The notes beneath the pieces were generated by a model. That model was not told the DNA's origin. It saw nothing but the letters and a program-made list of their open reading frames with translations, and made no database searches. The translations under genes and the position numbers were made by a program. A stretch of 64,000 nt of DNA from an uncultured Rhodopila sp. (GTDB lineage Bacteria > Pseudomonadota > Alphaproteobacteria > Acetobacterales > Acetobacteraceae), in the NCBI RefSeq assembly GCF_903944925.1, contig NZ_CAJATU010000042.1, positions 248,001-312,000 of the forward strand. Reading direction: 5' to 3'. Below, piece after piece: positions 9,541 to 17,632 of the stretch (positions are counted from its first letter, which is position 1; every line of letters starts with the position of its first letter).

Positions 9541-9596
9541 TGGCTTAGCGCGTTTCGGTGCCGCTACGCATCCCGCAATGCGGTGCGGCTAAGCCA
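9541..9596 (-). terminator. Nested hairpin at the end of the monooxygenase gene
   Basis: TGGCTTAGC (9541-9549) and GCTAAGCCA (9588-9596) are perfect 9-bp inverted arms; inside them CGCAT/ATGCG (9567-9571 and 9578-9582) form a second stem. The outer arm contains the monooxygenase stop codon. There is no T-run, so this is a possible rather than a classical terminator. Confidence 0.4.
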
Positions 9597-11202
9597 GTGC
9601 GAGTTCCCGGTAACCCTGCGCCGCCACCTCATCGCAGCGCGCGCGATAGGCCGGCGCGCTGCCGCTGTAGCGCGCGATAATGCGGGTCTGCTTGCCCTCG
9701 ACGTTGGTGTTCACCCCGGTCATCCAGGAATTCACCTCGTTAGACAGCAGTCCTACCCCCAGCGACTTGACGTGATGGGTCCACGACCCCACGCCCGCCT
9801 CCGTCGCCTCCAACCGCGTCAGGCCATGATCGCGCGCGTGGCGCAGCAGCCCGGTCACCCAGTCCACGTTGTATTCGATGCTGCGCGGAATATTCCCGAG
9901 CGCGGTATGCGGCCCCATCAGCATCATCATGTTGGGAAAGCCCTGCACCATGACACCGAGATAGGTCTGCGGCCCGTGCGCCCATGTGTCCTTGAGGCGT
10001 TGCCCGCCCGCGCCGCAAAAATCGATGCGATCGAAGCTGCCGGTGATGGCGTCAAATCCCGTTGCGTATATAATGATGTCGAACTCATGCTCCGTGTCGC
10101 TGGTCTTGATGCCCTGCGGCGTGATCCGCTCAATCGGGGTCTCCTTGATGTCCACCAGAAGGACGTTGGGCTGGTTGTAGACCTCGTAGTATTTCGTCTC
10201 CAGCGGCACGCGGCGAGTGCCAAAGCCATGGTTTTTCGGGATCAGCGTCTCCGCCACCGCCTGGTCCTTCACCCGCTGGCGGATCTTCCGCGCGACGAAA
10301 TCGGTGATCGCGTCATTGGCCCTGCGGTCGGTCAGGATGTCGCGGAAATTCCCCTGCCAGATGCCGAAACCGGGTTCGGCGTAGAGCTTCTCGAAGAACG
10401 CCTCTCGTTCCTCCGGCGTCACCTCGAACGTGCCGCGCGGGTCGGGAGTATGCAGGAAGCAGGCGAACGTCTCCTGGCAGCGCTGGAACATCTGCGGATA
10501 GTTGGCCTTGATCGTCGCCATTGTTTCCGCATCGATCTTGCTGTTGTGCAGCGGCGCGCACCAGTTCGGGGTGCGCTGGAACACCGTCAGGTGGCCCGCG
10601 GTCTTCGCCACCTCCTGGATCGTCTGGACGCCGGTCGCACCGGTGCCGATGACCGCGACTCGCTTGCCCTCGAAGCTGACCGGATCGTGCGGCCAGCGCG
10701 CTGTGTGGTACCACTGGCCCCGGAACGAGTCCACGCCCTCGATGCGCGGCATCGTCGGCGCCGACAGCGGGCCGATGGCGGTGATCAGGAAGCGGGACCG
10801 AAAGCGGCTGCCATCCTCCAGCGTGGTTTCCCAGCTCCGCGCGTCGTCATCGTAATGCGCTGCGGCCACCCGGCTGAGGAATTGGATGTCGCGGCGCAGG
10901 TCGAACTTGTCGGCGACGTAATTGATGTAGCGCAGCGTCTCCGGCTGGGAAGCAAAATGTTCCGACCAGTTCCATTCCTCCAGCAACTCTTTGGAGAACG
11001 AATAGCTGTAGGAATAACTTTCGGAATCAAATCGGGCCCCCGGGTAGCGGTTCCAGTACCAGGTCCCCCCAACACCGGTGCCGGCCTCCAGCACCCGCAC
11101 CCGCATCCCGAGTTCGCGCAGGCGATACAGTTGGTAAAGGCCGGACATGCCCGCCCCGATGATGATCGCGTCATAATCCGGATGCTCTTGCGAGGCGGCC
11201 AT
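9589..11202 (-). CDS. Flavin-dependent Baeyer-Villiger-type monooxygenase
   Basis: The 537-residue enzyme has an FAD Rossmann motif GAGMSG at 16-21 and an NADPH Rossmann motif GTGATG at 186-191. Between them lies FRGQWYHTARWP (160-171), which matches the Baeyer-Villiger fingerprint FxGxxxHxxxWP. It should insert oxygen into ketones (cyclohexanone or steroid monooxygenase-like), using NADPH and O2. The start ATG at 11202 gives a normal N-terminus (YDAIIIGAG). The physiological substrate is not predictable. The downstream transporter could be functionally linked. Confidence 0.9.
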   Translation of the reverse strand: MAASQEHPDYDAIIIGAGMSGLYQLYRLRELGMRVRVLEAGTGVGGTWYWNRYPGARFDSESYSYSYSFSKELLEEWNWSEHFASQPETLRYINYVADKFDLRRDIQFLSRVAAAHYDDDARSWETTLEDGSRFRSRFLITAIGPLSAPTMPRIEGVDSFRGQWYHTARWPHDPVSFEGKRVAVIGTGATGVQTIQEVAKTAGHLTVFQRTPNWCAPLHNSKIDAETMATIKANYPQMFQRCQETFACFLHTPDPRGTFEVTPEEREAFFEKLYAEPGFGIWQGNFRDILTDRRANDAITDFVARKIRQRVKDQAVAETLIPKNHGFGTRRVPLETKYYEVYNQPNVLLVDIKETPIERITPQGIKTSDTEHEFDIIIYATGFDAITGSFDRIDFCGAGGQRLKDTWAHGPQTYLGVMVQGFPNMMMLMGPHTALGNIPRSIEYNVDWVTGLLRHARDHGLTRLEATEAGVGSWTHHVKSLGVGLLSNEVNSWMTGVNTNVEGKQTRIIARYSGSAPAYRARCDEVAAQGYRELALA

Positions 11203-11434
11203 TTCCAGTCGCTCCTGCTTGTTGATGCGGAACGTTGTCCGCCTCCCCTTCGATCAACAGATTGTCCCGCGGCCAGACCGGATCGGCAAGTGCAGCGCGC
11301 CAGCCGACATGCAGCGGACGCGGGATGGTCATGCGCGGAGGGTAGACCTGATCGGCGGAGAATGCGATGAATGCCGCACCCGCGGCGCGCGCCCGCGCCG
11401 GGGCTGACCGCTGACACAGGATGATCGCGACCGG

Positions 11435-11845
11435 ATGATGAACGCTTTGGCGGGACTCGCTGCCCTTGACGGCAAGAAGTATCTCAACCTCGAAACCTAC
11501 CGCAAAAGCGGCGTGGGTGTCCGCACACCTGTCTGGTTCGCGGTCGGACCGCCCGACGCGTCAACCGGCGGCAAGCGAAAGCTGTACGTCTACACCACCG
11601 CGGACTCGGGCAAGGCGAAGCGCATCCGCCGCAGCGGCGTCGCCAAGGTGGCGCCCTGCGACGCGCGCGGCAAGGTCACCGGCCAGTGGTTCGATGCACA
11701 TGCGGAAATCCTCGATGCCGCCGAGTTCAAGCGGGGCATGAAGCTGATCAACCGTAAATACCGGCCGTGGAAGCAGATTCTCGATCTGTGGACCCGGCTG
11801 TTTCCCGCGCATGAGCGCGTCATGCTCGGCATCCGGCTGGTCTGA
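11435..11845 (+). CDS. PPOX-class (pyridoxamine oxidase-like, F420/FMN) oxidoreductase
   Basis: The 136-residue single-domain split-barrel protein has TPVWFAVGPPD, LYVYTTADSGKAKRIR, and VAPCDARGKVTGQWFDAHA. These match the Rv2061-like branch of PPOX-class F420-dependent proteins. The cofactor could be F420 or FMN; sequence alone does not decide. Two adjacent ATG codons (11435 and 11438) could serve as start. The 73-base gap to the crotonase suggests possible co-transcription. Confidence 0.75.
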   Translation: MMNALAGLAALDGKKYLNLETYRKSGVGVRTPVWFAVGPPDASTGGKRKLYVYTTADSGKAKRIRRSGVAKVAPCDARGKVTGQWFDAHAEILDAAEFKRGMKLINRKYRPWKQILDLWTRLFPAHERVMLGIRLV

Positions 11846-11918
11846 CGCCGGCAAATTGACGCGCGTTCGGCCCCGTGCTGAACTTGGTTTTGTTTGCTCT
11901 ACGCAAGGATCTGCAACC

Positions 11919-12692
11919 ATGACCGCCGTCCTTTTCGAGGTCGTGCAGCCGCACATAGCGCTGGTCACCATCAACCGGCCGGAAGCACGCAACGCCATCA
12001 ACGGGGAAGTCGCCGCCGGGATCGAAGCCGCGGTGGAGCGCCTGGAAGCCGATCAGGAACTTTGGGCAGCGGTGTTGACCGGATCTGGGGTGCAGGCTTT
12101 CTGTGCCGGTGCGGATTTGAAAGAGGTTTCCGCCGGCCGGGTTGCCGGACTGTCCACGCAGAAAGGCGGGTTCGCCGGATTCGTCCGCGCCAAGCGAAGC
12201 AAATTGTGGATCGCCGCGGCGCAGGGCCACGCGCTGGCGGGCGGCCTGGAGCTTCTGCTGTCCTGCGACCTCGCAGTCGTGGCCGAAACGGCCACGTTCG
12301 GCGTGCCGGAGGTCAAGCGCAGCCTGCTCGCCGGCGCCGGCGGCGTGTTCCGCCTGCCGCGCGCCATTCCCAAGGCGATAGCACTGGAAATGATCGCCAC
12401 CGGCGATGCGATTTCCGCCGCACGCGCCGCGCAGTTCGGGCTGGTCAACGCAGTCGTGCCGGCTGCGGACGTTGTTTCGGCGGCGCTGGCTTTGGCAGCC
12501 CGCGTAACCGTCAACGCGCCGCTGGCCGTGCGCGAAAGCCTGGGTGTCGCCCGGCAAGCCTACGAACTCACCGAAGCCGAACTGTGGGATGTCAGCGCTG
12601 CGGCGTTCAGCCGCCTCGTTGCCACAGAGGATTTCAACGAAGGCCCGCGCGCCTTCGTGGAAAAGCGCCCGCCGCGCTGGGTCGGCCGTTAA
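11919..12692 (+). CDS. Enoyl-CoA hydratase/isomerase (crotonase) family protein
   Basis: The 257-residue crotonase has INRPEARNAIN near the N-terminus, FCAGADLKE (oxyanion-hole segment), and GHALAGGLELLLSCD. FGVPEVKRSLLAGAGGVFRL follows. Both catalytic glutamates of true hydratases (in GGLE and VPEV) are present, so hydration of 2-enoyl-CoA thioesters is plausible. The ATG at 11919 follows AAGGA; a longer frame from 11811 has no ribosome site and overlaps the upstream gene. The 3' end overlaps the convergent nitroreductase gene by 4 bases. Confidence 0.87.
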   Translation: MTAVLFEVVQPHIALVTINRPEARNAINGEVAAGIEAAVERLEADQELWAAVLTGSGVQAFCAGADLKEVSAGRVAGLSTQKGGFAGFVRAKRSKLWIAAAQGHALAGGLELLLSCDLAVVAETATFGVPEVKRSLLAGAGGVFRLPRAIPKAIALEMIATGDAISAARAAQFGLVNAVVPAADVVSAALALAARVTVNAPLAVRESLGVARQAYELTEAELWDVSAAAFSRLVATEDFNEGPRAFVEKRPPRWVGR

Positions 12693-13243
12693 GTCAGCCG
12701 GCGGACGAAGCTGTCCGCATCGTCGGCCGCCGCCGGCGCCGGGACGGCTTTCGGTGTGCCCAGGTAGAGAAATCCGACGATCTGATCTTCATCGCGCAGG
12801 TCGAGTTCGCGGTGCAGGCCGCGGTCGTACATGAACCAACCCGACCGCCAGATCCCGTTGAAGCCCTGCGCCCGGGCCGCCATCTGCATCGCCATCACGG
12901 CGCAGCCGGCCGCCAGTTGCTGGTCGAACACCGGAACGAGGTCACTCGGCCGTGGTGTCGAAACGACAACGATCACCATCGGCGCCCGCCCGGGCATCCT
13001 GATCGATCGTTGCACGACATCGTCCGGCTTGCCGGCCGCGATCGCCGCGCGTTGCATGATCGCCCCGAGCTTCTGCAGTTCACCGCCCGTCGCGATGATG
13101 AACGCATAGGGGCGGAGCCGCTGATGATCCGGCACCCGCAACGCCGCCTGGATGATCAGCTTCAGCGCCTCGCCTTCCGGCGCCGGCAGACCGAGCGCCC
13201 CGCAGGACTGGCGTTGCAACAGGAACTGCAAATTATCTGACAT
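12689..13243 (-). CDS. YdjA-like nitroreductase family protein
   Basis: The 184-residue FMN-dependent protein closely resembles E. coli YdjA: RVPDHQRLRPYAF, AAGCAVMAMQMAARAQGF, GIWRSG and IVGFLYLGTP are all kept. Such enzymes reduce nitro groups or act on other electron-poor substrates with NAD(P)H. The ATG at 13243 has AGAGAAAG upstream and lies 11 bases inside the preceding ABC ATPase gene. It is therefore the fourth gene of an overlapping operon, and this context suggests a dedicated role with the GTPase and ATPase rather than general detoxification. Confidence 0.88.
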   Translation of the reverse strand: MSDNLQFLLQRQSCGALGLPAPEGEALKLIIQAALRVPDHQRLRPYAFIIATGGELQKLGAIMQRAAIAAGKPDDVVQRSIRMPGRAPMVIVVVSTPRPSDLVPVFDQQLAAGCAVMAMQMAARAQGFNGIWRSGWFMYDRGLHRELDLRDEDQIVGFLYLGTPKAVPAPAAADDADSFVRRLT

Positions 13244-14231
13244 GGGGTCTTTCTCTCGGGGACTGATGCGCCCAGACGATCGGGTCCTCGATGCGTTCGC
13301 CCCGTGCCAGCCGCTCGCGCACCGCCAGCATCGCCGCATCGATATCTTCCAACTGGATCAGCACCGCCTTCTCAGCCTCGCTGGTCGTAATGACATCGGC
13401 GATGCGGCCGTGGCTGATGATCACGCGGCGATTGCCCAAAAGCGCCAGCAACGGATCGTGCGTCGAGACCAACACGATCTTATCCTCCGACACCAGCAGA
13501 TCCAGCGCATCCCTTCGATTGATCCCCGCATTCTCAATCTCGTCAATCAGAACAATCGGCGATTCGCTCAGCAACGCCGCATCGGCGATCATCAACGCCC
13601 GCGCCTGGCCGCCGCTGAGCTGGGTCAGCGAAACGTCGGGGCCGAAACGTTCACCCGCCAGCGAGTTGGCGATCGCTATGATCCGGCCGGTCACGCCGCT
13701 GTCCGGGTCGATCTGCCGGCAGGCGGCATGCATGTCCAGGAATACGCCGACCGTCAGATCGACAACGAAATTCATGTTCTGCGACAGTTGCGCGACCAGT
13801 TTGCAGTCCGGCGCGAAGCGTTGGTCCGGCGTCGGCAGCGCGCCGTTCAGCAGGATGCGCCGCCCGCTCGGCGTATCGCCTTGCGCCAGGCATTCCACGT
13901 CGGCCAGCAAACGGCTTTTGCCGGATCCGGTGGGACCGACGATGCAGACGATCTCCCCCGCGCTGAGCACCAGCGCATCGTGCTCGGCGTGGCCGTCCTT
14001 GCCATGACCGCCTTCGACCGTCAGCGTGTGGATGGCCGACTGCGCCGCCGGCGGTTCGGCGGTTTCGGCTTGCAGCAGCAGGTGCAGATGCGCCGCGAGC
14101 TGTTCCCGGTCCAGGCCCATGTCCTGCAGCGCGGCCTCCGGCATGGCCGCCGTCCAGCCGTCGATGCAGGCGCCGGCGGGCAAATCCGGCAACCCGAGGC
14201 CGGACAGGAACGCCGCGATGCGCGGGCTCAC
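13233..14231 (-). CDS. ABC-type ATPase without permease partner
   Basis: The 332-residue protein has one ABC domain after an N-terminal helical segment of about 60 residues. Walker A GPTGSGKS is at 99-106, signature LSGGQ at 205-209, Walker B IVLIDE at 226-231 and the H-loop histidine at 258. No membrane-spanning protein is encoded in the operon, so it may act on a soluble partner rather than drive transport. The GTG start at 14231 overlaps the GTPase stop (GTGA) by 4 bases, a translational-coupling arrangement. Its end overlaps the nitroreductase start by 11 bases. Confidence 0.87.
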   Translation of the reverse strand: MSPRIAAFLSGLGLPDLPAGACIDGWTAAMPEAALQDMGLDREQLAAHLHLLLQAETAEPPAAQSAIHTLTVEGGHGKDGHAEHDALVLSAGEIVCIVGPTGSGKSRLLADVECLAQGDTPSGRRILLNGALPTPDQRFAPDCKLVAQLSQNMNFVVDLTVGVFLDMHAACRQIDPDSGVTGRIIAIANSLAGERFGPDVSLTQLSGGQARALMIADAALLSESPIVLIDEIENAGINRRDALDLLVSEDKIVLVSTHDPLLALLGNRRVIISHGRIADVITTSEAEKAVLIQLEDIDAAMLAVRERLARGERIEDPIVWAHQSPRERPHVR

Positions 14232-14923
14232 CGGCTGTCCTCGAAGCTCATTTTGCGCACGTTGCCGCGCTGATACGTCTCGCCGATGGCGGTTTCGCCG
14301 ACGCAATAGGAACACGCCGCCGAGGGCATCGAGAAGCGCAGGTGGTGATGCTCCAGCGTATCGATCCGCGGCGCCGCATCGATACGGAACGCCAGGTCCA
14401 TCGCGCCCTGCCCGGTAATGCCGTTGCACCAAACCACCGGCGCGCGCGGGTTGGCGAGGCGGACGTTGTAAGCGAAAACCTCGCGTTCCGCCTGGGATAC
14501 GATATCACCCTTGGTGATTGCAACGACATCGGCGAGCCGGAGCATGGGGCCGATCTTCCGCGGCGTGTGGATGCCGGCGAGATTGTCAACGACGCAGATC
14601 GCCAGCACGCCCTTGATGTGCGGCGAGCAACGATTGCACAGCCCGGCGGTCTCGATGATCAGCACGTCAAGCCCGTTGCCGTGTCCCCAGGCGACGCAGT
14701 CGTCGATATTGCTGACAAAGTAATGATCCGGACAAAGGCCGCCGGACAGGCCGACGCGGACCGGCAGCCCAAGCGCGGCATAGGCGGCATCGTCCGTGGT
14801 GGACAATGCGTCGAATTTCACCACCCCAACATGCGCCCCATCGTCGCGCAGGCGGGCCGCAACCTTGATGAAAAGCGACGTCTTGCCGACGGAAGGCGGA
14901 CCCGCAACGGTTACCAGGCGCAT
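14228..14923 (-). CDS. HypB/UreG-type P-loop GTPase with two CxxC motifs
   Basis: The 231-residue SIMIBI-class GTPase has Walker A GPPSVGKT (8-15), the switch region LIIETAGLCNRCSPH (88-102) and TKGD (137-140) as guanine-specificity motif. CNRC (C96, C99, followed by H102), CSYC (C204, C207) and C64 are likely metal ligands. HypB, UreG and related proteins insert nickel or other metals into enzymes, so metal-centre maturation is the best guess. It is neither a typical HypB nor UreG and no hydrogenase or urease is present. Start and end overlap both operon neighbours. Confidence 0.82.
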   Translation of the reverse strand: MRLVTVAGPPSVGKTSLFIKVAARLRDDGAHVGVVKFDALSTTDDAAYAALGLPVRVGLSGGLCPDHYFVSNIDDCVAWGHGNGLDVLIIETAGLCNRCSPHIKGVLAICVVDNLAGIHTPRKIGPMLRLADVVAITKGDIVSQAEREVFAYNVRLANPRAPVVWCNGITGQGAMDLAFRIDAAPRIDTLEHHHLRFSMPSAACSYCVGETAIGETYQRGNVRKMSFEDSR

Positions 14924-15936
14924 CAGGCGCGGTCCCAGGCGGCGAAGAACAGGCGCATCGCGGTCATGGTTTCTTCCGTCACGTCGTGTGTCCGCGTGTA
15001 GTCCCAGCCGAGCCAGTCCAGCCGCGCGCCGTCCGGCAATCCCTGCGAGCCGTCCGCCCAGACCGCCGGATAGCGATTGCGCGCAAGCTCGGCCGCGTAG
15101 GCATCGCCGCAGATGAAATCAATCAGCGGCTGCACCCGTTCGCGTCGCTCCGGCGCGACCGAAAATCCCATCGGCATGGTCATGGCGCCGTCATCCGGCC
15201 AGATCACCGAGGTTCGATCGCGGCGCGGACAGATATCCGCCTGCATCCAGGGCATGACGGATATCGCACCCATCTCAGGGTGGTTGGTGCCGGCGAAACG
15301 TGACGCCACCGTGTTGTGCATGATCGCGCGGGTGTTGTGGGCAAACGCCTTCACGCCGGCCGCGCCGAAACGGCTGTAGAGATTGAGCAGCAGGAAGTCG
15401 TTGCAGTCCGGGTAGGCCCCGTCGCTGGGCCGCTTCCAGCCGCCGAAGACGATCTGGTCGTGGTAGACGGGATCGAGAAGATCCTCCCACCGCCTCGGCA
15501 CCGGCCGGGCCTCCAGCTTGCGATGGTCGATCAGGAAAACCCACGGAATGACCGCGAAGACCGAGAACAATGCTTCAGGGTCGGTTAGGCCATCGGCCGC
15601 GGGATGCAGCGGCCGCGGCGTCGCGGCGGCATGGCCGGCCGCCCGCAGGCGATCCTGGAACGAAATCGACAGCACGTCGCGGGTGAACGGGGTCAGCATC
15701 ATGTTCGGCAAGCGCTGCGTCGGCTCCGACCGCGCCAGCGCATCGAACGGCGCATACCACTCGTTGCCCTTGACGAAGCAAATCCGTCGCCCGCCCGCCG
15801 CCGCCGCGGCGCGGTTCAGCCCGGAGGAGAACCCCTGGCGCAACGGCACCGGCATCCGCCCGAGAAAGTCGAGCGCCCCCAGATGCGGGCCCGCATCGTC
15901 CGGTTCGTCGAGACATATCAGCCGGCGGTGCAGCAT
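14923..15936 (-). CDS. Solute-binding-protein-like (type 2 PBP fold) protein lacking a signal peptide
   Basis: The 337-residue protein resembles iron(III)/spermidine-type binding proteins: FSVFAVIPWVFLIDHRKL, RRWEDLLDPVYHDQIVFGGW and MTMPMGFSVAPERRERVQPL. The N-terminus (MLHRRLICLDEPDDAGPHLG) has no hydrophobic core or cleavage site, so the protein is predicted to be cytoplasmic, which is unusual for this fold. It is the first gene of the operon and overlaps the GTPase start by one base (TGATG). It might present a metal chelate or cofactor to the GTPase/ATPase. That role is inference. Confidence 0.75.
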   Translation of the reverse strand: MLHRRLICLDEPDDAGPHLGALDFLGRMPVPLRQGFSSGLNRAAAAAGGRRICFVKGNEWYAPFDALARSEPTQRLPNMMLTPFTRDVLSISFQDRLRAAGHAAATPRPLHPAADGLTDPEALFSVFAVIPWVFLIDHRKLEARPVPRRWEDLLDPVYHDQIVFGGWKRPSDGAYPDCNDFLLLNLYSRFGAAGVKAFAHNTRAIMHNTVASRFAGTNHPEMGAISVMPWMQADICPRRDRTSVIWPDDGAMTMPMGFSVAPERRERVQPLIDFICGDAYAAELARNRYPAVWADGSQGLPDGARLDWLGWDYTRTHDVTEETMTAMRLFFAAWDRA

Positions 15937-16023
15937 GGCTTCGTTCCCGAAGTTTCAGTGAAAATACTATCAAGAACCGTGCCAACGCCCCCGCAGCCGA
16001 ACGGCGCCGCGACGGCGGCCACA

Positions 16024-16072
16024 AATGCACCGGAACGAACGACTCACCCGGAAATGTCCCGTTCCGTGCATT
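16024..16072. promoter_or_regulatory. Long inverted repeat between divergent operon and aldehyde dehydrogenase
   Basis: AATGCACCGGAACG (16024-16037) and CGTTCCGTGCATT (16060-16072) are complementary except for one extra C, separated by 22 bases. It lies upstream of both divergent genes and just before the aldehyde dehydrogenase promoter. It could be a regulator-binding site or a cruciform. Confidence 0.45.
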
Positions 16073-16082
16073 CCGCGCGCCT

Positions 16083-16111
16083 TTGCCCGACGCCATGTTG
16101 AAGCGTATATA
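16083..16111 (+). promoter_or_regulatory. Putative sigma-70 promoter of the aldehyde dehydrogenase gene
   Basis: TTGCCC (16083-16088), 17-base spacer, TATATA (16106-16111). This gives a leader of roughly 30 bases before the ATG at 16150, which also has AGGGA upstream. Confidence 0.5.
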
Positions 16112-16149
16112 GCGGATGGCTTGACGGCAACCGTTTCAGGGAAATCGCG

Positions 16150-17580
16150 ATGGCTCATGAACACCATCATTATGTCAACGGAGCCTGGGTGGCTCCGCTG
16201 CAATCCACCTTGCTGGACGTGATCAATCCGTCGACGGAGGAAGCCTTCACGCAGATCGCCGTCGGTTGTGCCGCCGACGTAGACCGGGCCGTGGCGGCGG
16301 CGAGGGCGGCGTTTCCGGCGTTTGCCCGCACCACGCGGGCGCAACGCCTGGATTTGCTGCGTGCCATCTTGTCCGAATACCAAAAGCGGCGGCAGGACAT
16401 CGCCGAGACGCTGTCCAAGGAAATGGGCGCGCCGCTGAAATTCGCGCTGAACAGCCAGGCGGGCACCGGCACGGCGCATCTGCAACGCATGATCGAGGTG
16501 CTGGAAACCTACCGGTTCGAAGACGTCGAGGGCACCACCCTGATCGTGCGCGAACCTATCGGCGTCGTCGGACTCATTACGCCATGGAACTGGCCGATCA
16601 ACCAGATCGTTTGCAAGGTGGCTCCAGCGATTGCGGCGGGCTGCACGATGGTCCTGAAACCGTCCGAGGTTGCGCCGCTGAACGCCATCATCTGGTCGGA
16701 GGTGATGCACGCAGCGGGCGTTCCGGCGGGCGTCTACAACATGGTGCAGGGTGAGGGCGGGGTCGTCGGGGCGGCCATGTCATCGCATCCCGACATCGAC
16801 ATGATGTCGTTCACCGGATCGACCCGCGCCGGCATCCTCGTTGCGCAGGCATCGGCAACGACGGTGAAGCGGGTGGCGCAGGAACTCGGCGGCAAGTCGG
16901 CGAACATCCTGCTGCCGGATGTCGATTTTCAGAAGGCGGTGACCAAGGGTGTGCTCGGGATGATGGGCAACAGCGGCCAATCCTGCAACGCTCCGACACG
17001 CATGTTCGTCCCGATCGACAAGCATGAGGAGGCCAAGGCGATCGCCAGGGCGGCGGCGGAGCGGGTGGTTGTCGGCGATGTCAACGATCCCGGCACGACC
17101 ATCGGCCCGGTGGTCAGCGAAATACAGTTCAACAAGATCCAGCGCCTGATCCAGTCCGGCATTGATGAAGGTGCGGACCTCGTCACCGGCGGTCCCGGCC
17201 GGCCGGAGAATCTCAACCGCGGCTACTATGTCCGCCCGACCGTCTTCGCCAACGTGCGCAACGACATGTCGATCGCGCGGGAGGAAATCTTCGGCCCCGT
17301 GCTGTCGATTCTGCCCTACAGGGATGAATCGGAAGCAATCCGTCTGGCCAATGATACGGTGTATGGCCTTGCCGCCTATGTGCAGTCGGCGGACCGCGCG
17401 CACGCCAACCGCGTGGCGGCGGAAATGCGGGCAGGCAACGTTTTCGTCAACTATCCGGATTGGGATACCGCCGCGCCATTCGGCGGCTACAAGCAGTCGG
17501 GCAACGGCCGCGAATACGGCAAGTGGGCGATCGACGACTTTACCGAGATCAAGGCAGTCATCGGCTACCAGGCCGCCTGA
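16150..17580 (+). CDS. NAD(P)-dependent aldehyde dehydrogenase
   Basis: The 476-residue enzyme oxidises aldehydes to carboxylic acids. Visible features are the cofactor-binding segment ITPWNWPINQIVCKVAPA, the general-base glutamate in QELGGKSAN (about 245) and the catalytic cysteine in GNSGQSCNAPTR (about 279). EEIFGPVLSILPY near the C-terminus is also conserved. Length and motif order are standard. The specific aldehyde is unknown. It is transcribed away from the nitroreductase/GTPase operon behind its own promoter and a strong inverted repeat. A terminator-like hairpin follows the stop. Confidence 0.93.
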   Translation: MAHEHHHYVNGAWVAPLQSTLLDVINPSTEEAFTQIAVGCAADVDRAVAAARAAFPAFARTTRAQRLDLLRAILSEYQKRRQDIAETLSKEMGAPLKFALNSQAGTGTAHLQRMIEVLETYRFEDVEGTTLIVREPIGVVGLITPWNWPINQIVCKVAPAIAAGCTMVLKPSEVAPLNAIIWSEVMHAAGVPAGVYNMVQGEGGVVGAAMSSHPDIDMMSFTGSTRAGILVAQASATTVKRVAQELGGKSANILLPDVDFQKAVTKGVLGMMGNSGQSCNAPTRMFVPIDKHEEAKAIARAAAERVVVGDVNDPGTTIGPVVSEIQFNKIQRLIQSGIDEGADLVTGGPGRPENLNRGYYVRPTVFANVRNDMSIAREEIFGPVLSILPYRDESEAIRLANDTVYGLAAYVQSADRAHANRVAAEMRAGNVFVNYPDWDTAAPFGGYKQSGNGREYGKWAIDDFTEIKAVIGYQAA

Positions 17581-17588
17581 AGTCACTG

Positions 17589-17612
17589 CGCGAGGCCGAT
17601 GCCGGCCTCGCG
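17589..17612. terminator. Hairpin between convergent aldehyde dehydrogenase and chemoreceptor genes
   Basis: CGCGAGGCC (17589-17597) and GGCCTCGCG (17604-17612) are a perfect 9-bp stem with a 6-base loop, placed in the 52-base gap between two convergent genes. It lacks a T-run but could serve both strands. Confidence 0.55.
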
Positions 17613-17632
17613 TCACCGTCCGCGGCGAAAAG

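Noticed and set aside
8848-11370. Very long plus-strand open frame (840 codons) across the transporter and monooxygenase genes
   Set aside because: It is antisense to two well-supported genes, has repetitive Arg/Gln/His composition and no family motif. It is a GC-bias shadow.
11203-11434. Possible short minus-strand protein (frame containing MTIPRPLHVGWRAALADPVW) upstream of the monooxygenase
   Set aside because: Codon use is gene-like, but there is no ribosome site, it ends inside the monooxygenase 5' end, and no family is recognised. Left unannotated; it may be a relic.
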